Assembly: GCF_900091585.1 (NCBI RefSeq)
Contig: NZ_FMHT01000003.1
Span: 3,897,501 to 3,961,500, forward strand
DNA: 64,000 nucleotides
Origin: Micromonospora nigra
Lineage (GTDB): Bacteria; Actinomycetota; Actinomycetes; Mycobacteriales; Micromonosporaceae
Direction of reading: 5' to 3'
The position numbers and the translations under genes were made by a program. Numbering within the stretch: the first letter of the stretch is position 1; each line of letters starts with the position of its first letter. The notes below the pieces were generated by a model. That model had not been told where the DNA came from and did no database searches. It saw only the letters and a program-made list of their open reading frames with translations. Positions 58,428 to 64,000 of this stretch are shown in pieces.

Positions 58428-59183
58428 ATGACCCCGGAACAGGTCGCCGCGGCCAGCAAACCCCTGGTGCTGGCGTTGGGCGAGGCGTACACCCGGTGCC
58501 CCACCACGCTGCGCCGGGCCCGGCTGCTCGGCATCTCCGGCTGGGCCTTCTACGTCGCCGGGCGGGCCGGTGCCCTCGGTGACGTCCGGGCCGGCACGGC
58601 CGCCGCGGCGCTCGGCTTCATCGCCCCCGACGCGGTCGCCGACGGGTGGGACGCCGCCGCCCGGACGGTCCGCCCCGCCGAGGTCGCCGCCGTGAACCTC
58701 GCCGAGTGCTGCCGCTGGGGCGACGAGCAGCTCGGCCGGCTGCCGGGAGTGGACCGCCTCGCGGCGCTGCTCGACCGCGCGGTCGCCGCCGCCGACGCCA
58801 GCGGACTGCCGTTGTTCGCCGCCTGGCGGGCCATGCCGGCCCCGGACGGTGGTCCCGGGGCGCGGGCCGCCGCCGCGCTGCGCCTGCTCCGCGAGCACTT
58901 CACCGGGGCCCACCTGCTGGCCGTCCGGGCCGCCGGGATGACCCCGCTGGAGGCGGTGCTGGCCGGGCCCGACGGGCAGTTCGGCGCCGCAGCGTGCGGT
59001 TGGCCGCCGCCGTACCCGGCGGTCGGCCCCCTGGTGCGTCGGCGGTTGTGGGCCGAGGCGGTCACCGACCGGCTCGCCGCGCCCGCCTTCGCCGCCCTCG
59101 GCCCGGCCGCCGGGGCGGAACTGGTGGAACTGCTGGCGGCGGCCCGCCCGCAAGCCCGGCCGGGCAGCCGGTCGCCCGGATGA
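58428..59183 (+). CDS. SCO6745 family protein
   Basis: A 251-residue helical protein. MTPEQVAAASKPLVLALGEAY, then GISGWAFYVAGRAGALGDV and GAHLLAVRAAGMTPLEA match the actinobacterial SCO6745 family (also called SalK-like), whose role is unknown. Many genomes carry several copies. The ATG at 58428 is 66 bases after the coiled-coil protein gene. The family is cytosolic and has no recognised catalytic motif. Confidence 0.78.
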   Translation: MTPEQVAAASKPLVLALGEAYTRCPTTLRRARLLGISGWAFYVAGRAGALGDVRAGTAAAALGFIAPDAVADGWDAAARTVRPAEVAAVNLAECCRWGDEQLGRLPGVDRLAALLDRAVAAADASGLPLFAAWRAMPAPDGGPGARAAAALRLLREHFTGAHLLAVRAAGMTPLEAVLAGPDGQFGAAACGWPPPYPAVGPLVRRRLWAEAVTDRLAAPAFAALGPAAGAELVELLAAARPQARPGSRSPG

Positions 59184-59227
59184 ACGGGCGGTGCCCGCGA
59201 TGGGCGGCTGCACGGGCGGTGCCCGCG
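59184..59227. repeat. direct repeat of a small hairpin
   Basis: ACGGGCGGTGCCCGCG occurs at 59184-59199 and again at 59212-59227; each copy folds as CGGGC-GGT-GCCCG. The pair starts right after the SCO6745 family gene and may act as a terminator. The following 55 bases include the only A-rich patch nearby. Confidence 0.6.
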
Positions 59228-59282
59228 CCGGGCGGAGAAAAATTGGGCGGCGCGCGGGTCGCGCGGCTGCCAGGATCCCCCC

Positions 59283-60293
59283 GTGACTCTTCCCGCCGGC
59301 TGGTCGGCCCGCCGACCCACCCTCGACGACGTGCCCGCGATCCTGACCGTGGTGCACGCCGCCGACACCTTCGCGATCGGCCACCCCGACTTCACCGCCG
59401 AGGACGTCGCCGACGCCCTCACCGCCAACTTCCACGACCCGGCCCGCGACGCCTGGCTGGTCACCGCCCCCGACGGGGTGGTGGTGGCCTGGGCCACCAT
59501 CGACAACCCGACCGGGGTGGGGCGGGAGTTCGTCGAGGTGTACGTCGACCCCGACCGGGCGGCGGCGCTGCGCGCCCCACTGCTGGATCGGCAGCTGCGC
59601 CGGGTCGCGGAACGCGCCGCCGAGCGGGGCCTGCCCGGGCTGACCGCGCGCTGCGCCCGCTACGCCCCGGAGGAGCGCTGGGCGGGGGAGCTGGCTGAGG
59701 CCGGCTTCACCCTCGTCAAGCGGTACGTGCGGATGACCCGCCCACTGGCCGACCTGCCCGCCGAGCCGCCACCCCCGGCCGGCGTCACCGTCCGACCGCT
59801 GCGCGCGGGAGACGAGGCCGACCTGCGGACCGTGCACCGGATCATCGACACCGCCTTCCGGGACACCGCCGACCACGAACCGCTGGACTTCGACCGCTGG
59901 CGGGCGAACATCCCGCACCACGGCCGCGACTGGGACGAGTGGTTCGTCGCCGAGGTCGACGGGCTGCCGGCGGGGGCGCTCCAGTCCACCGGGCAGGCGT
60001 TGGACCAGGACAGCGGCTGGGTGCGTGCCCTGGCCGTGCTGCCCGCGTACCGGCGGCGGGGAGTGGGGGCGGCCCTGCTGTGGCGGGCCTTCGCCACGTA
60101 CGCGGCCAAGGGCCGGGCCCACGCCGGGCTGGGCGTCGACCTGAGCAACCCGACCGTCCCGGTGACGCTCTACCGTTCCGTCGGCCTGGCCGAGGTGTTC
60201 TGGACCGACATGTACGAGCGGTTCGTCCCCGCCGCCGGTGTGGGATTGGCGACCCCGACCGGGCCCGCCGGGACCCGGCCGGGTGCCCGGTAG
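59283..60293 (+). CDS. GNAT family N-acetyltransferase with two GNAT domains
   Basis: A 336-residue tandem acetyltransferase. The first half (SARRPTLDDVPAILTVVHAAD to about residue 155) is a degenerate GNAT fold. The second half has the canonical acetyl-CoA loop VLPAYRRRGVGAALL near residue 254 and ends YRSVGLAEVFWTDMYER. The layout resembles mycothiol synthase MshD, but key similarity beyond the fold cannot be claimed. The GTG at 59283 follows GCCAGGATCC. It converges on the cyclotransferase gene. Confidence 0.85.
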   Translation: MTLPAGWSARRPTLDDVPAILTVVHAADTFAIGHPDFTAEDVADALTANFHDPARDAWLVTAPDGVVVAWATIDNPTGVGREFVEVYVDPDRAAALRAPLLDRQLRRVAERAAERGLPGLTARCARYAPEERWAGELAEAGFTLVKRYVRMTRPLADLPAEPPPPAGVTVRPLRAGDEADLRTVHRIIDTAFRDTADHEPLDFDRWRANIPHHGRDWDEWFVAEVDGLPAGALQSTGQALDQDSGWVRALAVLPAYRRRGVGAALLWRAFATYAAKGRAHAGLGVDLSNPTVPVTLYRSVGLAEVFWTDMYERFVPAAGVGLATPTGPAGTRPGAR

Positions 60294-60317
60294 CACACTG
60301 GACGGGTGGGAGACGCG

Positions 60318-60773
60318 CTACGCGGACGCGGTGCCGGTGGGGCGGGACCGCAGCTCGGTGACGTAGTCGTCCGGCGCGCCCGCCTTCTCGGCGGCGTTCG
60401 CGATCTCCGACAGGTACCACGAGGTGGGCAGACCGCCCTCGTAGCCGTCGAAGACGTAGACCCAGGCCGTGACGTCGCCCTCCAGCGTCGAGACGCGCAC
60501 GGTGAGCCTCCGGTACGTGCCGGCGGTCACGCCCTCGATCTCGTCGAGCTGTGCGGCGTCGTACGGGTGGATGTCGTAGAGCGCCACGAACACCCGGTCG
60601 CCGGGCGATTCGACGACGGTGCTGACCGCGCCCTCCCAGCCGATGACGTCCTCGCCGGCGAACGTGAGCCGCCAGCCCTCCAGCCAGCCGGTGCCCACTA
60701 TCGGCGAATGCGGACAGTAGGCCCGCATCCGGGCGGGGTCCAGGTTTGAGCCGTAGGCGGCGTAGTGACGCAC
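60318..60773 (-). CDS. gamma-glutamylcyclotransferase family protein
   Basis: A 151-residue AIG2/GGCT-fold protein with the signature YGSNLD at residues 7-12 and the acidic LDEIEGV segment that holds the catalytic Glu. Members release 5-oxoproline from gamma-glutamyl compounds. The GTG start at 60773 gives MRHYAAYGSNLD, as expected for the family. It is convergent with the GNAT gene (24-base gap). Confidence 0.88.
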   Translation of the reverse strand: MRHYAAYGSNLDPARMRAYCPHSPIVGTGWLEGWRLTFAGEDVIGWEGAVSTVVESPGDRVFVALYDIHPYDAAQLDEIEGVTAGTYRRLTVRVSTLEGDVTAWVYVFDGYEGGLPTSWYLSEIANAAEKAGAPDDYVTELRSRPTGTASA

Positions 60774-60870
60774 GGCGATGACGATAGCCCGGTCCGCCGG
60801 TGGGGGAGAATACGACGGTGCGTGTCGGACGCGTTCGGGAGAAGAAAGTCACTGTGAGCATCGGTCGGGG

Positions 60871-60930
60871 GCGAGCGCGGTGAGCGCGAGGAGTGCAGCG
60901 GAGCGGAGCCCCGCAGTCGCGAACGAAAGG
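60871..60930. repeat. probable interspersed GC-rich intergenic element
   Basis: The stretch before lpdA is built of short GAGC/GCGG steps and includes GAGGAGTGCAGCGGAGCGGA and CCCCGCAGTCGCGAACGAA. Sequences of this kind recur between genes in Micromonospora-type genomes as I recall them; only one copy is present in this window, so the call rests on recognition rather than on repetition here. Confidence 0.35.
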
Positions 60931-60938
60931 ACGGCGCT

Positions 60939-62342
60939 GTGAGCCGGATCGTGATCATCGGCGGGGGACCGGCGGGCTACGAGGCGGCGTTGGTCGCCGC
61001 CCAGCTGGACGCCGACGTCACCGTCGTGGAGGCCGAGGGCGCGGGCGGGGCCTGCGTGCTGTCCGACTGCGTCCCGTCCAAGACCTTCATCGCCAGCTCC
61101 CAGGTGGTCACCGGCTACCGGGACACCGAGGAGTTCGGGGTGCACTCCGACGGGCTGGAGGCCGTCACCGTCGACGCCGCCGCCGTCAACGAACGGGTCA
61201 AGCGGCTCGCCCTCGCCCAGTCCGCCGACATCCACGCCAAGCTGGTCAAGGCCGGCGTCACCTTCGTCGCGGGCACCGCCCGGCTGGGCGAGGACACTCT
61301 CGGCCACACCCACCGGGTGGTCGTCACCCCGGCCGACGGCTCCGGCGAGTACTCGGTCGCCGCGTCGACCGTGCTGGTCGCCACGGGCGCCACCCCGCGC
61401 CAGCTGCCGACCGCCGTGCCCGACGGCGAGCGCATCCTGACCTGGCGTCAGGTGTACGACCTGGCCGAGCTGCCCGAGCACCTGATCGTGGTCGGCTCCG
61501 GCGTCACCGGCGCCGAGTTCGCCAGCTCCTACCTGGCGATGGGGGTCGAGGTCACCCTCGTGTCCAGCCGCGACCGGGTCATGCCGCACGAGGACGCGGA
61601 CGCGGCCATGGCCATCGAACGGGTGTTCCGCAGCCGGGGCATGAGCATCCTCAACAACTCGCGTGCCGACGCGGTGCGCCGCACCGACGCCGGTGTCGAG
61701 GTCGAACTGTCCGACGGCCGCCGGGTGTCCGGCTCGCACGCGCTGATCGCCGTCGGCTCCATCCCCAACACCGCCGACCTGGGGCTCGCCGAGTACGGCG
61801 TCGAACTGGCCCGGGGTGGCTACGTCACCGTCGACCGGGTGTCCCGCACCAACGTCCCCGGCATCTACGCCGCCGGGGACTGCACGGGGGTGCTCCCGCT
61901 GGCCAGCGTCGCCGCCATGCAGGGCCGCATCGCCATGTGGCACGCGCTGGGCGAGGCCGTCCGGCCGCTGCGGCTGCGCACCGTCGCCGCGAACGTCTTC
62001 ACCGATCCGGAGCTGGCCACCGTGGGGGTCTCGCAGGACGAGGTGGACGCGGGCCGGACGCCGGCCCGGCAGGTCATGCTGCCGCTGTCGGGCAACGCCA
62101 GGGCGAAGATGGACGAGGTGGTCGACGGCTTCGTCAAGCTGTTCTGTCGACCGGCCAGCGGCCAGGTCATCGGTGGAGTGGTGGTGGCTCCGAAGGCCAG
62201 TGAGCTGATCCTGCCGATCACCATGGCGGTGGAGAACAACCTGACGGTCAACGAGCTGGCCCAGACCATCACCATCTACCCGAGCCTGTCGGGTTCGATC
62301 ACGGAGGCGGCCCGCCAGCTCATGCTCCACGAACTGGAGTGA
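60939..62342 (+). CDS. lpdA: NAD(P)H-quinone dehydrogenase (LpdA-like flavoprotein disulfide reductase)
   Basis: A 467-residue FAD/NAD-dependent oxidoreductase. FAD motif GGGPAG at residues 8-13, a redox-active Cys39-Cys44 pair in GGACVLSDCVPSK, NAD motif VGSGVTGAEFA and the FAD segment YAAGDCTG. At the C-terminus the HPTxSE dyad of true lipoamide dehydrogenases is replaced by YPSLSG, so this belongs with mycobacterial LpdA-type quinone reductases rather than with the pyruvate dehydrogenase complex. The GTG start has AAAGGA 7 bases upstream. Confidence 0.9.
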   Translation: MSRIVIIGGGPAGYEAALVAAQLDADVTVVEAEGAGGACVLSDCVPSKTFIASSQVVTGYRDTEEFGVHSDGLEAVTVDAAAVNERVKRLALAQSADIHAKLVKAGVTFVAGTARLGEDTLGHTHRVVVTPADGSGEYSVAASTVLVATGATPRQLPTAVPDGERILTWRQVYDLAELPEHLIVVGSGVTGAEFASSYLAMGVEVTLVSSRDRVMPHEDADAAMAIERVFRSRGMSILNNSRADAVRRTDAGVEVELSDGRRVSGSHALIAVGSIPNTADLGLAEYGVELARGGYVTVDRVSRTNVPGIYAAGDCTGVLPLASVAAMQGRIAMWHALGEAVRPLRLRTVAANVFTDPELATVGVSQDEVDAGRTPARQVMLPLSGNARAKMDEVVDGFVKLFCRPASGQVIGGVVVAPKASELILPITMAVENNLTVNELAQTITIYPSLSGSITEAARQLMLHELE

Positions 62343-62363
62343 CCCCGCCTCCCGTCGGGCCGG

Positions 62364-62978
62364 TCAGTCGGCCCGGGTCTCGACGGTGCTCCGCTGACTG
62401 CGGGTGGCGACGAGGGTCATCGCCCAGCCGGCGGCGGCGAAACCGAGGGCGGCGACCCCCGCGATCAGCGCGAGCCGCCAGGCCGAGCTGGTCAGCGCCG
62501 TCCCGCCCAGGTGACCGACCAACCCCCCGTACGTCGCCCAGCCCAGCGCCGCCGTGCCCTCGTACAGCAGGAACAGCCGGTACGGGTAGCGGCTGCGCCC
62601 GGCGGCGAAGCAGGCCGCCATCCGGCCACCCGGCACGAAACGGCAGAGCAGGATGACCAGCGGCCCCGGACGGCGCAGGCCCCGGGTGACCCGGCCGGCG
62701 ACCCGGCGGGCCCGGCCGACGGGGCCGGCTCGGGGCTCGCGTCGCCCCGGCGTCCCCCGCCCCAGCAGGTAGCAGGCCAGGTCGCCGGCGAACACGCCGA
62801 CCGCGCCGACGGCTATGGTCAACGGCAGGTTCAGCCCGCCGTAGACGGTCAGGGCACCACCGGTGATCATCAGAAGCTGGGTGGGGATCACCGGCACGAA
62901 GGCGTCGGCGATCAGCAGGCCGAGCAGCGCGAGGTACGCCCAGACCGGCGACGCGACCTCAGTGAGTAGTTCGGGCAC
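62364..62978 (-). CDS. DedA family membrane protein
   Basis: A 204-residue DedA/SNARE-associated-type membrane protein: ADAFVPVIPTQLLMITGGAL, GDLACYLLGR, and RFVPGGRMAACFAAG, the conserved re-entrant and arginine motifs, plus several hydrophobic helices. DedA proteins are implicated in lipid carrier flipping and membrane homeostasis. GTG codons at 62978 and 62981 are both possible, with GAGG at 62988-62991. The gene is convergent with lpdA, 21 bases apart. Confidence 0.85.
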   Translation of the reverse strand: MPELLTEVASPVWAYLALLGLLIADAFVPVIPTQLLMITGGALTVYGGLNLPLTIAVGAVGVFAGDLACYLLGRGTPGRREPRAGPVGRARRVAGRVTRGLRRPGPLVILLCRFVPGGRMAACFAAGRSRYPYRLFLLYEGTAALGWATYGGLVGHLGGTALTSSAWRLALIAGVAALGFAAAGWAMTLVATRSQRSTVETRAD

Positions 62979-63262
62979 CACTGCCACCTCGCGGAATACG
63001 GCCGATCGGGCGTACGGAGCCTGACGGCATGTCCGGCGGCACCGGCGGCGACCCCGGCCCGTGGTGACCGTCGACACGGCGGGGGCCTCCCGCATCCGAC
63101 GAACCGGTGACGGTCGCGGGTCGGCGGGTGCGTCCCGTGATCAACGAGCCGAGGTGGGTGGTGGTTGCGGGTCGGTGGTCGCCGGATCGGCGTGGCTCGG
63201 CGTACCGTGGTCCTCGCGCGGCCCCACGACGTCGGGTCCCCGTTCCTGACGGCCGGGCCGCC

Positions 63263-63293
63263 GGGCCGCCGGCAGGTCCCGTGCCGGCGGCCC
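63263..63293. terminator. 12-bp hairpin in the dedA-thrS-like intergenic region
   Basis: GGGCCGCCGGCA (63263-63274) and its exact complement (63282-63293) enclose a 7-base loop and are followed by TTCCCCT. The region 62979-63381 has no convincing gene on either strand, so what this structure terminates is unclear; a 62-codon plus-strand frame ending at 63249 is the only nearby candidate. Confidence 0.5.
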
Positions 63294-63381
63294 TTCCCCT
63301 GTCCGGGCTGGGTCGTCGTCCCCGTGCCGACGCCCCGTTAACCGGGTGCGGTGCGGGCCGCCGCGCCGGTACCGTCGCCGC

Positions 63382-63435
63382 ATGCGCAGCGCGGCCGTGA
63401 CCACGACGTCGGGAGTCCCCGGCGCGCCGCACTGA
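63382..63435 (+). CDS. 17-residue leader peptide with three consecutive threonine codons
   Basis: ATG at 63382 opens a short frame reading MRSAAVTTTSGVPGAPH and a TGA at 63433-63435. ACC ACG ACG at 63400-63408 encode three Thr in a row. It lies 95 bases upstream of the threonyl-tRNA-synthetase-like gene and 14 bases before a perfect hairpin. This is the layout of a ribosome-mediated attenuator sensing charged tRNA-Thr. No Shine-Dalgarno is evident; TACCGT at 63370-63375 is placed so that transcription could start close to the ATG, giving a leaderless message (inference). Confidence 0.6.
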   Translation: MRSAAVTTTSGVPGAPH

Positions 63436-63449
63436 CACATCCGTCGACC

Positions 63450-63478
63450 AGGCCCCGGGGCGATCCGCCCCGGGGCCT
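63450..63478 (+). terminator. perfect 13-bp hairpin, candidate attenuator
   Basis: AGGCCCCGGGGCG (63450-63462) pairs completely with 63466-63478 across a 3-base ATC loop. It stands between the Thr leader peptide and the synthetase-like gene. CCCCGG at 63417-63422, inside the leader frame after the Thr codons, could pair with CCGGGG at 63455-63460 and disrupt it, offering an antiterminator; the pairing is short and unproven. Confidence 0.65.
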
Positions 63479-63530
63479 CGCGCGTCCGGACCGGGTCGCC
63501 TTCGGGCCGTACCCGAACGAGGAGCGCGAC

Positions 63531-64000
63531 ATGATCGACCACCGGAGGCTCGGCCGCGAGCTGGAACTGTTCCTCTCCGACCCACTGGTCGGGGCGGGAC
63601 TGCCGATCTGGCTGCCGGCCGGCGCCGCGGCCCGGCACGCCGTCGAGGAGTACGTCCGCGAACTGGAGCGGCAGGCCGGTTATCAGCACGTCTACTCGCC
63701 TGCGCTGGGTCGGCGGGAGATGTACGTGCGCTCGGGACACCTGGAGTTCTTCGCCGACGACATGTTTCCGCCGATGTCCCTCGGTGGCGACGAGGTGATG
63801 CTGCGTCCTTCGCTGTGCCCGCACCACGCCCTGGTGTTCGCAGCGCGCGGGCGTTCCTGGCGGGAGCTGCCGTTGCGGGTGGCGGAGCTGGGCGGCATGT
63901 ACCGGGCCGAGCGGTCCGGCGTGCTCGGTGGGCTGTCCCGGGTGCGGGCCATCTCGCTCAACGACGCCCACACCTTCTGTGCCGTCGAGCAGGTGGGCGA
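63531..64000 (+). CDS. threonyl-tRNA synthetase-like protein, 3'-partial
   Basis: The first 156 codons of a class II aminoacyl-tRNA synthetase of ThrRS type, cut by the window edge. It begins directly at the catalytic core: MIDHRRLGRELELFLSDPLV, then SGHLEFFADDMF, RELPLRVAELGGMYRAERSG and RVRAISLNDAHTF. The TGS and editing domains that precede the core in normal ThrRS are absent. Zinc-ligand Cys and His are present (LCPHH, NDAH), but the usual KPMNCP motif reads RPSLCP. ATG at 63531 has GAGGAG 6 bases upstream. Stand-alone ThrRS-like genes occur as resistance or second-copy enzymes; which applies here is unknown. Confidence 0.85.
   Translation, partial: MIDHRRLGRELELFLSDPLVGAGLPIWLPAGAAARHAVEEYVRELERQAGYQHVYSPALGRREMYVRSGHLEFFADDMFPPMSLGGDEVMLRPSLCPHHALVFAARGRSWRELPLRVAELGGMYRAERSGVLGGLSRVRAISLNDAHTFCAVEQVG

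Noticed and set aside
57177..60296. A 1039-codon open frame on the minus strand
   Set aside because: It runs antisense through the MBL, coiled-coil, SCO6745 and GNAT genes, is Gly/Arg/Gln/Val-rich with no motif, and is the usual antisense shadow of high-GC coding DNA. Similar long antisense frames at 10347-12968, 20563-23385 and 38501-41530 were rejected for the same reason.
63061..63249. A 62-codon plus-strand frame before the 63263 hairpin
   Set aside because: No ribosome-binding site, no recognisable motif and mixed codon use; overlapping frames look equally plausible.

Overview
This window comes from a high-GC actinobacterium, most likely a Micromonosporaceae member (Micromonospora or a close relative). 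The basis is very high G+C, frequent GTG and TTG starts, dense ATGA or GTGA gene overlaps, a complete conservon (cvnABCD-type) operon, GPP34-, SCO6745- and DUF742-family proteins, and maltose-type ABC genes without a local ATPase. No rRNA, tRNA, CRISPR array or intact insertion sequence was seen.

Layout. 0-10 kb: end of the sulfate-activation locus (cysN), galE-galK, a CBS-domain CorC-like protein, trpS, a 2H RNA ligase-like protein, a BrkB-like membrane protein and a small GntR regulator. 8.6-17.5 kb: alpha-glucan utilisation, with two GH13 enzymes flanking a LacI-family regulator and malEFG. 17.6-29.4 kb: nucleoside uptake and salvage, with a BMP-type lipoprotein, ABC ATPase, two permeases, an extended cytidine deaminase, thymidine phosphorylase, adenosine deaminase and a uridine-kinase-like protein. 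29.6-38.2 kb: a conservon operon facing two minus-strand genes, one of which looks like a domesticated IS110 transposase domain joined to the same C-terminal module as the conservon kinase. 38.4-43.5 kb: cydDC exporter and a BlaI/M56 protease pair. 43.5-48.3 kb: deoC with an aldehyde dehydrogenase and a truncated Cys-less paralogue, upp and a GPP34 protein. 48.4-62.9 kb: phosphosugar mutase, Ser/Thr kinase, acyl-CoA mutase large subunit, M20 peptidase, DUF4349 lipoprotein, MBL hydrolase, double GNAT, gamma-glutamylcyclotransferase, flavoprotein disulfide reductase and DedA. The right edge holds a threonine-rich leader peptide, a perfect terminator hairpin and the start of a stand-alone threonyl-tRNA-synthetase-like gene.

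How parts fit together. Nucleosides imported by the BMP transporter would be deaminated (Cdd, Add), phosphorolysed (DeoA) and the pentose cleaved by DeoC to glyceraldehyde-3-phosphate and acetaldehyde, which the adjacent aldehyde dehydrogenase could oxidise; Upp and the uridine-kinase-like protein recover pyrimidines. In the mal region a palindrome and clustered TTGC/TGCAA half-sites flank the LacI-type gene, as expected for local control.

Main points for follow-up: the IS110-derived protein with a conservon-kinase tail; the shared tail itself; a one-base deletion in a C6 tract that splits the conservon kinase; the threonine-codon leader and hairpin ahead of the ThrRS-like gene; the cytidine deaminase with a C-terminal extra domain; and several short tandem-repeat and hairpin arrays between genes.
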